From NCBI RefSeq assembly GCF_000425065.1, contig NZ_KE384301.1, forward strand, positions 62,001 through 126,000: a stretch of 64,000 nucleotides of DNA. Reading direction: 5' to 3'. The notes below the pieces were generated by a model. It did no database searches. It had not been told where the DNA came from and was given only the letters and a program-made list of their open reading frames with translations. The stretch comes from Actinomadura rifamycini DSM 43936. GTDB taxonomy: Bacteria > Actinomycetota > Actinomycetes > Streptosporangiales > Streptosporangiaceae. Shown piece by piece: positions 27,776 through 36,532 of the stretch. How positions within the stretch are numbered: position 1 is the first letter of the stretch; each line of letters opens with the position of its first letter. The position numbers and the translations under genes were made by a program.

Positions 27776-28723
27776 ATGAGGTCGACGCCGCACATCTTGG
27801 TGATCAACGGCACCAAGGTCCGCCGCCCCGTGTTCGTCCTGGGCGCTCCGCACTCGGGCACGGACCTGCTGGCGCGTGCGATCAAGAGGTCACCGGAGTT
27901 CCACCTGACGACCGGCCGTCCCGAGGTGCTGCGCGTCACCTACGCGTTCGCGCGGCGGCCCGCGATCGCCGGCGAGCGCGAGCGCGGCGCCGCCCGGGTG
28001 CTGCGCGACGCCTACGCGCAGGCGTGGCAGGTGTCGGCGCGGGCGTGCGGCGAGTGCCCGGCCGACTGCCGCGACCTCGGCGGGCTGCCGCCCGCCGGCG
28101 ACGGCCCCGGGGACGCGACGTGCGTCGACGCGCGCGGCATCGCCCGGTTCGCCGACGCCTCCCCCGACCTGATCTACAGCGCCGACGTGCTGCTCGACGC
28201 GTTCCCCGACGCGCAGCTCGTCCAGGTGATCCGGGACGGCCGGGACGCCGTCGCCGACATGCTCGAGGACGAGCGCTGCCTCGCCTGGTTCCAGCCGGGC
28301 CTCGCCAACCTCGACACCGTCTTCCCGAACGCGTTCTTCGGCGTCGAGGACCACACCGAGCGCAGCCGCTGGCCGCGCGCGGCGACCGCCGTCAAGTGCG
28401 CGCTGCGCTGGCGCGGCGCGGTGCGGCTGAGCGCGAAGCTGCGCCGGCAGGTCCCCGAGGAGCAGCTGTTCACCGTCCGGTACGAGGACCTGGCCGCCCG
28501 GCCGCGCAAGCTCGCCGCCGACCTGTCCCGCTACCTCGACGCCGAGATCTCCCGCACGGCGCTGGGCGGGCTCGTCCGCGCCGCGGCGGGCGGCCGGACC
28601 GGCGACGCGCACGGGGTCGGGTCGTGGCGCGAGCGGCTGACGTCCCGGCAGGCCGCCCAGGTCGAGAAGATCGCGGGCATCGAGCTGGGCCGGCTCGGCT
28701 ACCGGCTCGCCTCCGGCGCCTGA
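27776..28723 (+). CDS. Sulfotransferase family protein
   Basis: This 315-residue PAPS-dependent sulfotransferase-like protein has the 5'-phosphosulfate loop VFVLGAPHSGTDLLARAI (near residue 20) and the 3'-phosphate motif VIRDGRDAVADML (near residue 146). RYEDLAARPRKLAADL is a later conserved block. A Cys-rich insert (CGECPADC, near residue 84) is unusual and could bind a metal or form a disulfide. The start ATG at 27776 has only a weak AAAAGG upstream. The acceptor is unknown (glycan, lipid or small molecule). Its 3' end overlaps the convergent ABC exporter gene by 25 bases. Confidence 0.85.
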   Translation: MRSTPHILVINGTKVRRPVFVLGAPHSGTDLLARAIKRSPEFHLTTGRPEVLRVTYAFARRPAIAGERERGAARVLRDAYAQAWQVSARACGECPADCRDLGGLPPAGDGPGDATCVDARGIARFADASPDLIYSADVLLDAFPDAQLVQVIRDGRDAVADMLEDERCLAWFQPGLANLDTVFPNAFFGVEDHTERSRWPRAATAVKCALRWRGAVRLSAKLRRQVPEEQLFTVRYEDLAARPRKLAADLSRYLDAEISRTALGGLVRAAAGGRTGDAHGVGSWRERLTSRQAAQVEKIAGIELGRLGYRLASGA

Positions 28724-30771
28724 TCCTCCGCGGCGCCGGGCCGCCACTCGGCGGCCGCCGGCGGCCCGTCGAGCGCGTCCCGCCCGATCACGCCGTCCGC
28801 CTCGCTCCCGCCGCTCCCGCCGTCGCTCTGGCGGGCGAACTGGGTGCGGTACAGCTCGGCGTACAGGCCGCCCCGCAGCAGGAGCTCCTCGTGCCGCCCG
28901 CGCTCGGCGACGCGGCCGCCGTCGATGACCAGGATCTGGTCGGCCTCCCGGACGGTCGACAGCCGGTGCGCGATCACCAGCGAGGTGCGCCCCGCGAGGG
29001 CGGACGCCAGGGCCCGCTGCACCGCCGCCTCCGACTCGGAGTCCAGGTGCGCGGTCGCCTCGTCCAGCACGACCACCGACGGCGCCTTGAGCAGCAGCCG
29101 CGCCAGCGCCAGCCGCTGCTTCTCCCCGCCCGACAGCCGGTAGCCGCGGTCGCCGACGACGGTGTCCAGCCCCTCGGGCATCTGGTCGACCAGGCCGCCG
29201 ATGTGCGCCGCCTCGAGCGCCTCCCGGATCTCCTCGTCGGCGGCGTCCGGACGGGCGTAGCGCATGTTCTCGCGGATCGAGTCGTGGAACAGGTGGGCGT
29301 CCTGGCTGACCACGCCGATCTCCGCGCGCAGCGACTCCAGCGTCACGTCGCGGACGTCCGCCCCGCCGATCCGCACGGCGCCGTCCGACACGTCGTAGAG
29401 GCGGGACACCAGGTGCGTGATCGTCGACTTGCCCGCGCCGGACGGGCCGACGAGCGCCACGAGCTGGCCGGGGCGCACGGTGAAGTGGACGTCGTGCAGC
29501 ACCTCGCGGCCGGGGGCGGAGTCGGCGCGGGCGATCGACTCCAGCGACGCCAGGGACACCTCGTCCGCCGAGGGGTACGCGAACCGCACGTGGTCGAACT
29601 CGATCGCGGGCGCGGCGGGCGCCGCGGTCGCGGCCCGCGGGGCGTCCGCGCCGTCCGGGCCGTGCGCGCCGGCCGCCGCCCGCCGGGCCTCGGCGAGCCC
29701 CCGCGCGTCCTTCCGGTCGCGGATGAGCGGTTCGAGGTCCAGCACCTCGAAGACCCGGTCGAAGCTCACCAGCGCGGTCATGACGTCCACGTGGACGTTC
29801 GACAGCGCGGTCAGCGGCCCGTACATCCGGGTCAGCAGGGTGGCGAGCGCGACGAGCGTGCCGAGCTCCAGCGCGTCGCCCACGACCAGCGACCCGCCGA
29901 CGCCGTAGACCATGGCGGTGGCGAGCGCGGCGACGAGCGTCAGCGCGGTGAAGAACACCCGGCCGTACATGGCGGCGACCACGCCGATGTCGCGGACCCG
30001 CGCGGCCCGGCCGGAGAAGTTCTCCTCCTCCTCGGACGGGCGCCCGTACAGCTTCGCCAGCATCGCGCCCGCGACGTTGAACCGCTCGGTCATGAGCGAG
30101 CTCATCTCCGCGTCCAGCTTCATCTGCTCGCGGCTGACCCGCTGCAGCCGCTTGCCGACCCACTTGGCCGGCAGGACGAACACCGGGAGCAGCAGCAGCG
30201 CGATCAGCGTGACCTGCCACGACAGGATGAGCATCGTGACGAGCACCAGCACCAGGCTGATCACGTTCGACACGACCGACGACAGCGTGGTGGTCAGCGC
30301 CCGCTGCGCGCCGATGACGTCGTTGTTCAGCCGGCTGACCAGCGAGCCGGTCTGCGCCCGCATGAAGAACGCGACGGGCTGGCGCTGGACGTGCGCGAAC
30401 ACCTGCGAGCGCAGGTCGTAGATGAGTCCCTCGCCGACCCGCGCCGAGTACCAGCGCTGCGCCAGCCCGAGGACCGCCTCCACCAGCGCGAGCGCGGCGA
30501 CGCCGACGGCCAGCCACACCACCACGGACTGCCGGCCGGGCACGATGCCCCGGTCGATGATCGCCTTCAGCAGCAGCGGGTTGGCGACCACGATGAGCGA
30601 GGCGAACGTGTTGAGGGCGAGGAACAGCGACAGCTCGCGGACGTACGGGCGCGCGTAGCCGACGATCCGCTTCACGGTGCCGGGCTTGAGCTTCTGCTGG
30701 GTGACCGAGCTGTCCCGGCGGAACGAGGCCATCACCTGCCAGCCGTTGCCCGGCGTTCCCGGCATGCCCAC
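28699..30771 (-). CDS. ABC exporter half-transporter (MDR-like, TMD-NBD)
   Basis: This 690-residue protein fuses six membrane helices (about residues 40-320) with an ATPase domain. The Walker A is GPSGAGKST, the signature LSGGEKQRLALARLL, the Walker B VVVLDEATAHLD, and the H-loop AHRLSTV. A roughly 30-residue Ala/Gly-rich linker sits between the domains, and the C-terminal tail is acidic. I chose the GTG at 30771 because GGAGG stands five bases upstream; the ATG at 30825 lacks one. It would work as a homodimer exporting a lipid, peptide or drug. It is co-directional with the enoyl-CoA hydratase gene upstream. Confidence 0.9.
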   Translation of the reverse strand: MGMPGTPGNGWQVMASFRRDSSVTQQKLKPGTVKRIVGYARPYVRELSLFLALNTFASLIVVANPLLLKAIIDRGIVPGRQSVVVWLAVGVAALALVEAVLGLAQRWYSARVGEGLIYDLRSQVFAHVQRQPVAFFMRAQTGSLVSRLNNDVIGAQRALTTTLSSVVSNVISLVLVLVTMLILSWQVTLIALLLLPVFVLPAKWVGKRLQRVSREQMKLDAEMSSLMTERFNVAGAMLAKLYGRPSEEEENFSGRAARVRDIGVVAAMYGRVFFTALTLVAALATAMVYGVGGSLVVGDALELGTLVALATLLTRMYGPLTALSNVHVDVMTALVSFDRVFEVLDLEPLIRDRKDARGLAEARRAAAGAHGPDGADAPRAATAAPAAPAIEFDHVRFAYPSADEVSLASLESIARADSAPGREVLHDVHFTVRPGQLVALVGPSGAGKSTITHLVSRLYDVSDGAVRIGGADVRDVTLESLRAEIGVVSQDAHLFHDSIRENMRYARPDAADEEIREALEAAHIGGLVDQMPEGLDTVVGDRGYRLSGGEKQRLALARLLLKAPSVVVLDEATAHLDSESEAAVQRALASALAGRTSLVIAHRLSTVREADQILVIDGGRVAERGRHEELLLRGGLYAELYRTQFARQSDGGSGGSEADGVIGRDALDGPPAAAEWRPGAAEDQAPEASR

Positions 30772-30966
30772 ACGCGCCTCCGAGGGTCGCGGCGCGCCCG
30801 CGGAACGCGGGCGCGCACTCGTCATCGGGTCATCAAGTAAGCATCACAACGCGACGACCCCCGCGGCCCTTCCGGTTTGAGCTGTGGGCGAAAACGCGCG
30901 TCCCCGCCGCGTCTCTGCCGCGTCTGTGGCGGTCTCCGCCGCGTTCGAGGCGGCGTCCCCGCCGTC

Positions 30967-31782
30967 CTAGCCCTGCGCGCCGAACATCTCCCGGAGCCGG
31001 CCGATCTGCTCGCGCCGCTCGGCGGCGCACTGCTCCTCGAGCGTGTTCTCGGCCGCCTCCCACAGCAGCCGCTTCGTCGCGACCGCCGCGCCCGGGTTCA
31101 CCGCGAGCAGGGACGCGACGAGGTCGGCGACCGCCGCGTCCAGGCCGTCCGCCGGGACGACGATCTCGGCGAGGCCCAGCCGGGCGGCCTCGTCCGCGCC
31201 GACGGTGCGGGCGGTCAGGCACAGCTCCAGCGCGCGGCCGATCCCGACGATCTCCACGAGCGGCTTGGTGCCGGTCAGGTCGGGGACGAGCCCGAGCGCG
31301 GGCTCCTTCATGCAGAACCGGGCGTCGTCGGCGACGACCCGCATGTCGCAGGCCAGGGCGAGCTGGAAGCCGCCGCCGATCGCGTGCCCGTGGACGGCGG
31401 CGACGGTGACGATGTCGGGGCGCCGCAGCCAGGTGTAGCCCTCCTGCAGCTCCGCGATGAACCGGTCGGTCGCCGCGGCGTCGGAGCCGTCGGTGAAGCC
31501 CTCGCCGCCGCCGGAGAACATCGACAGGTCGATGCCGGCGGAGAAGCACGGGCCCGCGCCGCGCAGGACGACGACGCGCACGTCCGCGGGGAGCGAGCGG
31601 CCGATCGCGGCGAGCCCGCGCCAGGTCGCGAAGGTCATCGCGTTGCGCCGCTCGGGGCGGTCGAGCGTGACGGTGGCGACGGCCCCGTCGATCTCCAGCG
31701 CCAGCCCGGCCTCGGCCAGCTCGGCCGCGCCCGGGGCGGCGGGCGCCGCGCTCTCCTCGGCGCGCGCGTGCACGTCGGTCAT
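30967..31782 (-). CDS. Enoyl-CoA hydratase/isomerase (crotonase fold)
   Basis: This 271-residue crotonase-superfamily protein has the CoA-binding/oxyanion segments FSAGIDLSMFS (near residue 83) and HGHAIGGGFQLALACDMR (near residue 130). Of the two catalytic glutamates of true hydratases, one is visible in the KEPALGL region. The enzyme may be an isomerase or hydratase of fatty-acid oxidation. Start ATG at 31782 with AGGAGGGGG upstream. An Ala-rich N-terminal tail of about 25 residues precedes the fold. It lies downstream of a Gbn-like gene and an ABC-F gene, an order I recall from Streptomyces. Confidence 0.88.
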   Translation of the reverse strand: MTDVHARAEESAAPAAPGAAELAEAGLALEIDGAVATVTLDRPERRNAMTFATWRGLAAIGRSLPADVRVVVLRGAGPCFSAGIDLSMFSGGGEGFTDGSDAAATDRFIAELQEGYTWLRRPDIVTVAAVHGHAIGGGFQLALACDMRVVADDARFCMKEPALGLVPDLTGTKPLVEIVGIGRALELCLTARTVGADEAARLGLAEIVVPADGLDAAVADLVASLLAVNPGAAVATKRLLWEAAENTLEEQCAAERREQIGRLREMFGAQG

Positions 31783-31980
31783 GTGTCCCCCTCCTGGTGG
31801 GCGGCCTCCCGAGGGCGCGCCCGAACGGCTCGGCTGCGGCGGTGCACCGCGCACCGGGCCCGCCTCGCCGTCCACGAGGCGGGGCCCATGCCGATCCCGC
31901 CGCGACCGAACCCTACTCGGTCGGTCGCGGCGCCTGGTCGGGCGTCCCGTCCAGGGGGGACGATCCCCGCCGCGGCCGGG

Positions 31981-32039
31981 CCTGACCCGTTGCCTCCGCT
32001 CGGCGCCGGTCGCGCCGAAGGCGGCCGCAACGGGTCAGG
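31981..32039. terminator. 59-bp hairpin after the Gbn-like gene
   Basis: CCTGACCCGTTGC (31981-31993) is perfectly repeated in inverted form as GCAACGGGTCAGG (32027-32039). The intervening sequence itself folds (CGGCGC with GCGCCG, and CCGC with GCGG, one bulged A). This gives an almost fully paired 59-nt hairpin 30 bases after the gene ending at 32070. It is most simply a strong terminator without a T-run. The rest of the 287-base gap shows no gene. Confidence 0.75.
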
Positions 32040-32069
32040 TGGGGCGCTGCTCCGGGGGTCGGCGTCCGG

Positions 32070-32282
32070 TCAGGACTTCTTGCCCCGGGTCGCGCCGCCG
32101 CGACCGCGAAGGTTGACGCCGGACTCGGTCAGAATCCGGTGGATGAAGCCGTACGAGCGGCCGGTGGCGGCTGCCAGGGCGCGGATGCTCTCGCCGGATT
32201 CGTACCTCTTCTTCAGGTCCGTCGCCAGCTTGTCGCGCTCGGCACCGGTCACGCGGGTGCCCTTCTTCAGGGTCTCGGCCAC
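32070..32282 (-). CDS. Small helix-turn-helix nucleoid-type protein (Gbn-like)
   Basis: This 70-residue basic protein is a single HTH module: TRVTGAERDKLATDLKKRY, then SIRALAAATGRSYGFIHRIL, ending in RGRGGATRGKKS, a basic tail. It is near-identical in pattern to a small HTH protein conserved in actinobacteria, which I recall as the GATC-binding nucleoid-associated protein Gbn of Streptomyces. I chose the GTG at 32282 because GGGAGG lies six bases upstream; an ATG 16 codons earlier lacks support. The gene is flanked by an ABC-F ATPase and an enoyl-CoA hydratase. Two GATC sites lie in its own promoter region, so autoregulation is possible. Confidence 0.85.
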   Translation of the reverse strand: MAETLKKGTRVTGAERDKLATDLKKRYESGESIRALAAATGRSYGFIHRILTESGVNLRGRGGATRGKKS

Positions 32283-32398
32283 GAGTACCTCCCGTAGTGA
32301 TGTGGTGACCGCTGCGTTATCCCCCGCCATGATCAGTCATTCCCGGCCGTTCGGCTACCCACTCGGCGAGAAAAGATCTGCGGAAGATGCCGCGCAGG

Positions 32399-33997
32399 TC
32401 ACGCGAGCGTCACCAGATCGGCAAACTCGTCACTCCAGATATCCTCCACACCATCCGGAAGCAAGATCACTCTTTCCGGAGCGAGCGCTTCGACGGCGCC
32501 CTCGTCGTGGGTGACCAGGACGATGGCTCCGGCGAACGTCCGCAGCGCCGCGAGGATCTCCTCCCGGCTGGCCGGGTCGAGGTTGTTGGTGGGCTCGTCC
32601 AGGAGCAGGACGTTCGCGCTGGAGACCACGAGCATCGCCAGTGCCAGCCGGGTCTTCTCGCCGCCGGACAGGACGCCCGCGGGCTTGTCGACGTCGTCGC
32701 CGGAGAACAGGAACGAGCCCAGGATCTTGCGGACCTCGACGGGCGCCATGCCGGGCGCGGCGGACTGCATGTTCTCCAGCACCGACCGTTCGACGTCCAG
32801 CGTCTCGTGCTCCTGGGCGTAGTAGCCGAGCCGCAGCCCGTGGCCGGCCTCGACGGTGCCGGTGTCGGCCTCGTCCACCCCCGCCAGCAGGCGCAGGAGC
32901 GTCGTCTTGCCCGCGCCGTTCAGGCCGAGGACGACGACGCGGCTGCCCTTGTCGATCGCCAGGTCGACGTCGGTGAAAATCTCCAAAGATCCGTACGATT
33001 TCGACAAACCCGTCGCGGTGAGGGGGGTCTTGCCGCACGGCGCCGGGTCCGGGAAGCGAATTTTGGCCACCTTGTCGGCCTGCCGCTCGCCCTCGACGCC
33101 CGCCAGCAGCTGCCGGGCGCGGCGGTCCATCTGCTGGGCCGCCTTCGCCTTGGTGGCCTTGGCGCGCATCTTGTCTGCCTGGGACAGCAGCGCGGACGCC
33201 TGCCGATGCGCGTTGGCGCTCTCGCGCTTGCGGCGCCGCTCGTCGGTCTCCCGCTGGTCGAGGTACTTCTTCCAGCCGACGTTGTAGATGTCGATGACGC
33301 TGCGGTTGGCGTCCAGGTGGAAGACCCGGTTCACGACGGCGTCCAGCAGCTCGACGTCGTGGCTGATGACCACGAGGCCGCCCTGGTGCGACTTCAGGAA
33401 GTCGCGCAGCCAGACGATGGAGTCGGCGTCCAGGTGGTTGGTCGGCTCGTCCAGCAGCAGGGTGTCGGCGTCGGAGAACAGGATCCGGGCCAGCTCCACC
33501 CGCCGCCGCTGCCCGCCCGACAGCGTCCCGAGGGGCTGCCCGAGCACCCGGTCCGGCAGGCCGAGGCTGGACGCGATCGAGGCGGCCTCGGACTCGGCGG
33601 AGTAGCCGCCGAGCACGTGCAGCCGCTCCTCCAGCCGCCCGTAGCGGCGGACCGCCTTGTCCCGCGCCTGGCCGGTGGCGGTGGCCATGGCCTCCTCGGC
33701 GGCCCGCAGGTCGCGGACGATCTCGTCCAGGCCGCGCGCCGACAGGATGCGGTCGCGGGCCAGCTCGTCGAGGTCGACGCCGCGCGGATCCTGGGGGAGG
33801 TAGCCGATGGTGCCCGAGGAGGTGACGGCGCCCTGCGCGGGGAGCGCCTCCCCCGCCAGCACCTTGGTGAGGGTCGTCTTCCCCGCGCCGTTGCGGCCCA
33901 CGAACCCGACCCGGTCGCCGGGATTGACCCGGAACGAGGCGGATTCGATCAGCAGCCGGGGCCCGGCGCGCAGCTCGATGTCTTTCGCGATGATCAC
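32399..33997 (-). CDS. ABC-F family ATPase (ribosome-associated type)
   Basis: This 532-residue protein has two fused ABC domains and no membrane segment. Domain 1 carries GRNGAGKTT, LSGGQRRRVELARIL and LLLDEPTNHLD. The linker (about residues 225-310) is Arg/Lys-rich and helical. Domain 2 carries GLNGAGKTT, LSGGEKTRLALAMLV and LLLDEPTNNLD. ABC-F proteins bind the ribosomal E site, acting in translation or antibiotic protection. The start GTG at 33997 (MIIAKDIEL) has GGGGAG upstream. No antibiotic-resistance subfamily can be assigned by eye; a housekeeping translation factor is more likely. Confidence 0.9.
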   Translation of the reverse strand: MIIAKDIELRAGPRLLIESASFRVNPGDRVGFVGRNGAGKTTLTKVLAGEALPAQGAVTSSGTIGYLPQDPRGVDLDELARDRILSARGLDEIVRDLRAAEEAMATATGQARDKAVRRYGRLEERLHVLGGYSAESEAASIASSLGLPDRVLGQPLGTLSGGQRRRVELARILFSDADTLLLDEPTNHLDADSIVWLRDFLKSHQGGLVVISHDVELLDAVVNRVFHLDANRSVIDIYNVGWKKYLDQRETDERRRKRESANAHRQASALLSQADKMRAKATKAKAAQQMDRRARQLLAGVEGERQADKVAKIRFPDPAPCGKTPLTATGLSKSYGSLEIFTDVDLAIDKGSRVVVLGLNGAGKTTLLRLLAGVDEADTGTVEAGHGLRLGYYAQEHETLDVERSVLENMQSAAPGMAPVEVRKILGSFLFSGDDVDKPAGVLSGGEKTRLALAMLVVSSANVLLLDEPTNNLDPASREEILAALRTFAGAIVLVTHDEGAVEALAPERVILLPDGVEDIWSDEFADLVTLA

Positions 33998-34276
33998 AGT
34001 GACAGGGCTCCCCTGGACGGGACGGTTCGACGGGCAGGCGCACGAAACGGCGCGCCGCACGGTCCGGTGACCGGGGCGCGCCAGAACGGCCTGTCAGTTC
34101 GGGAGCGAAACCATCGGTCCAGTGTACGTGACCGCGTCCCGCCCCGTTCCATACTTTTTCGCCGCCCCGTCGAACACGAGTGCGAACGCGACCGGGGTAT
34201 GGGGAGGACGCACGGGTCAGAGCGTGCGACGGGGACGCCGGGCCGGAGACGGCCCACGACCAAGGAGCGAGTCGGA

Positions 34277-35062
34277 ATGACGCACGTCACGAGCAACGCG
34301 CCCGAAGGGACGCCGAACTGGATCGACCTGGGGGTCCCGGACGTCGAGCGGGCCAAGGCGTTCTACGGTCCGATCTTCGGCTGGGAGTTCCGCGACACCG
34401 GCGCGGAGACCGGGCACTACAACCTGTGCCTGCTGCGCGGCGAGTCCGTCGCGGCGGTCATGAAGAACCCGGACGAGGACGCCGACGACTTCTGGTGGGA
34501 CGTCTACTTCGCCACCGACGACTGCGACGCGACGGTCGCGCGGGTCACCGACGCGGGCGGCGAGGTGGTGGAGCCCGCGATGGACGTGATGGACCTCGGC
34601 CGGATGGCCATCGTCCGCGACCCGCAGGGCGCCCAGTTCGGCCTGTGGCAGGGCCGCGCGCACATCGGCTCCGCCTACGTGAACGAGCCGGGCTCGCTCG
34701 TCTGGAACGAGGTCGTCACCCCGGACCCCGAGGCCGCGCTCGGCTTCTACGCCGCCGTGTTCGGGCACCGGGGCGAGGCGATGCCCGACGAGGAGGCGGG
34801 CGGCATGGACTACACCGTCCTCAAGCGCCCGGACGGCCGCTACATCGGCGGCGTGATGGGCGAGCCGGGCGCGGGCGGCGCGTCGTGGCAGTCGTGCTTC
34901 GCCGTCGCGGACGCCGACGAGGCCGTCCGGCTGGTGCGCGAGGGCGGCGGCGCCGTCGACCGGGAACCCGTCGACTCGCCGTACGGGCGGTTCGCGTCCG
35001 TCCGCGACCCGTTCGGCGCCCGGTTCCAGCTGATGAAGCCGGCGCCCGAACCGGCGGGGTGA
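34277..35062 (+). CDS. Two-domain VOC (glyoxalase-fold) protein, CFP30B-like
   Basis: This 261-residue protein contains two vicinal-oxygen-chelate modules (about 10-125 and 140-255). Each begins with a FYGPIFGWEF- or FYAAVFGHRG-type helix and ends with a DPxGAxFxLxx strand (DPQGAQFGLWQ and DPFGARFQLMK). It resembles the mycobacterial 27-kDa antigen CFP30B. The start ATG at 34277 has AAGGAG upstream. Substrate and metal are unknown: the metal-ligand His/Glu pattern of true glyoxalases is weak, so a binding role is possible. A perfect palindrome terminates it. Confidence 0.88.
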   Translation: MTHVTSNAPEGTPNWIDLGVPDVERAKAFYGPIFGWEFRDTGAETGHYNLCLLRGESVAAVMKNPDEDADDFWWDVYFATDDCDATVARVTDAGGEVVEPAMDVMDLGRMAIVRDPQGAQFGLWQGRAHIGSAYVNEPGSLVWNEVVTPDPEAALGFYAAVFGHRGEAMPDEEAGGMDYTVLKRPDGRYIGGVMGEPGAGGASWQSCFAVADADEAVRLVREGGGAVDREPVDSPYGRFASVRDPFGARFQLMKPAPEPAG

Positions 35063-35069
35063 CCCCGCC

Positions 35070-35107
35070 GCCGGTGCCGGGCGGGCGCGCGCCCGCCCGG
35101 CACCGGC
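35070..35107. terminator. Perfect 38-bp palindrome, bidirectional terminator
   Basis: From 35070 to 35107 the sequence equals its own reverse complement (arms begin GCCGGTGCCGGGCGGGCGC, 19 bases). It sits between the stops of the convergent VOC and AIM24 genes, eight bases from each. It can form a 17-18 bp hairpin on either strand and is the clearest intrinsic-type terminator here, though it lacks a T-run. Confidence 0.8.
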
Positions 35108-35114
35108 CGGCCGG

Positions 35115-35876
35115 TCAGTCCTGGCGTTCGGCGGCGAGGCGCTGGTTGATCGTGTGCTGGAGCCGCTGCAGCCCGGACGTGCCGACCGTGCCGATCTGGC
35201 CCTCGAGGTCGCGCAGCAGGACGTCCTCGTTCATCACGACCTCGGACGACTGCATCAGCACGGTGCCCTGGCCGGTGAAGTCGAACTGGTGCTCCTCGCC
35301 GGACGCGCCCCCGATGCCGAACGCGGCGCGCGCGGCGCCGAGCGCCCCCCGCATGTACGCGTGGTCGTAGTGGTGGCAGGGGGACGGGCAGTCGGCCCAG
35401 CCGAGCAGCGCCTGCGGGTCGACCCGGACGGGCGGTTCGACGAAGTGCACGGGCCCGTTCGAGGCGGCCACGAACCGGCCGGTGCCGATCAGCGTGAGGA
35501 AGCCCGGGATGATCGACTGCTTCAGTTCCAGGCCGGGCTCGAACGCCAGCAGGTTGCCGGCGCGGACCGTGAGGTTGCCGTCGTCGAGGTCGAAGGAGTT
35601 GACGTCGAAGCCCCGGTCGGCGAGCAGCAGCTTGCCCTGCCCCTGCGCGACGATCCAGTCCTGCGCGTAGAGCGGGGAGTTGAACGTGTGCGCGACGAGG
35701 GCGTCGAGGGGCCCGGCCGACAGCGCCTCGAACCTGATCTGCCCGTAGTAGGCGATCATCTTGCCCTTCTGCGCGAACCACTGCCCGTTGAGGTCCACGC
35801 TGAAGGCGTAGGGGTTGACGTTGTCGTTGGCCGGGAGCGTGCCGGCGTTCCAGGTCTGCGTGCCGTAGCTGGTCAC
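35115..35876 (-). CDS. AIM24 family protein, third gene of a triplet
   Basis: This 253-residue protein of the AIM24/TIGR00266 family has a TRAP-like beta barrel with glycine-rich repeats, for example VVAQGQGKLLLADRG and FTGQGTVLMQSSE. It is longer than its two upstream paralogues, with an additional insert (WADCPSPCHHYDHAYMRGALG) containing two Cys and three His. The start GTG at 35876 is two bases after the previous gene's stop. In yeast, Aim24 is mitochondrial and linked to the MICOS complex; the bacterial role is unknown. The triplet suggests subunits of one hetero-oligomer (inference). Confidence 0.85.
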   Translation of the reverse strand: MTSYGTQTWNAGTLPANDNVNPYAFSVDLNGQWFAQKGKMIAYYGQIRFEALSAGPLDALVAHTFNSPLYAQDWIVAQGQGKLLLADRGFDVNSFDLDDGNLTVRAGNLLAFEPGLELKQSIIPGFLTLIGTGRFVAASNGPVHFVEPPVRVDPQALLGWADCPSPCHHYDHAYMRGALGAARAAFGIGGASGEEHQFDFTGQGTVLMQSSEVVMNEDVLLRDLEGQIGTVGTSGLQRLQHTINQRLAAERQD

Positions 35877-35878
35877 GG

Positions 35879-36532
35879 TCAGATCTTCCTCTCGCTGGCC
35901 TGGACGTAGACGACGCCGGAGCCGCTCAGCTCGAGCTGGAACGCCTCGCCGGAGCCGCGGCCCACCAGGTCGCGGAGTCCGACGGCGGTGCTCAGCTTGT
36001 TCTGCACCTGGCCGCGGTGGGCGACGTACGCCTGCGGGTCGACGTGGACGGGGCGCTGCGGGGTGATCGGCATCTCCATCACGCCGCCGTGCGACAGCAG
36101 CGCGCAGGAGCCGCGGCCGGTGAGCGTGGTGGTGAACAGGCCCTGGCCGGTCACCGCGCCGCGGATGACGCCGCGGACGCCGCCCTGCTCGCCCATGAAC
36201 ATCGTCCCGACCTGGAGGGTCGCGTCGTGCACGAGGAGCCGGTCGGCCTCGACGAACAGCGTGTCGGAGCCGTCGAGCTCGACCGTGGTGACCTCCAGGC
36301 CCGCGTACCCGAACATCACCCGGCCCTGCCCGGTGACGTGCATCATCGAGGTGCGCTCGCCCGCGACGGCGCGTCCGAGCGTCTGGCCGAGGCCCTGCCC
36401 GGCGGTCGCGGACGGCGCGAACGACACCGGGCCGGTGTAGCCGAGCATCGCGCCGCGCCTGCTGTAGACCTCCCGCCCCGGCCCGACCTGCACCTGGAGC
36501 ATCTTGGAGTTGATCGACTGGTATCCCGGCAT
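35879..36532 (-). CDS. AIM24 family protein, second gene of a triplet
   Basis: This 217-residue AIM24-family beta protein begins MPGYQSINSKMLQVQ. It shows the repeated hairpin pattern MMHVTGQGRVMFG, LFTTTLTGRGSCALLSHG and FQLELSGSGVVYVQASE shared by all three paralogues, and YSRRGAMLGYTGPVSF, which aligns with NGSMVAYEGQMAF in the first gene. Start ATG 36532 overlaps the previous stop by one base (TGATG), so translation is coupled. No catalytic motif is visible. It is probably a scaffold or ligand-binding protein; cytosolic, as there is no signal peptide. Confidence 0.87.
   Translation of the reverse strand: MPGYQSINSKMLQVQVGPGREVYSRRGAMLGYTGPVSFAPSATAGQGLGQTLGRAVAGERTSMMHVTGQGRVMFGYAGLEVTTVELDGSDTLFVEADRLLVHDATLQVGTMFMGEQGGVRGVIRGAVTGQGLFTTTLTGRGSCALLSHGGVMEMPITPQRPVHVDPQAYVAHRGQVQNKLSTAVGLRDLVGRGSGEAFQLELSGSGVVYVQASERKI

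Noticed and set aside
27706..30840. 1044-codon plus-strand frame across the sulfotransferase and ABC exporter genes
   Set aside because: Shadow of two identified genes, with Arg/Gly/His-rich composition.
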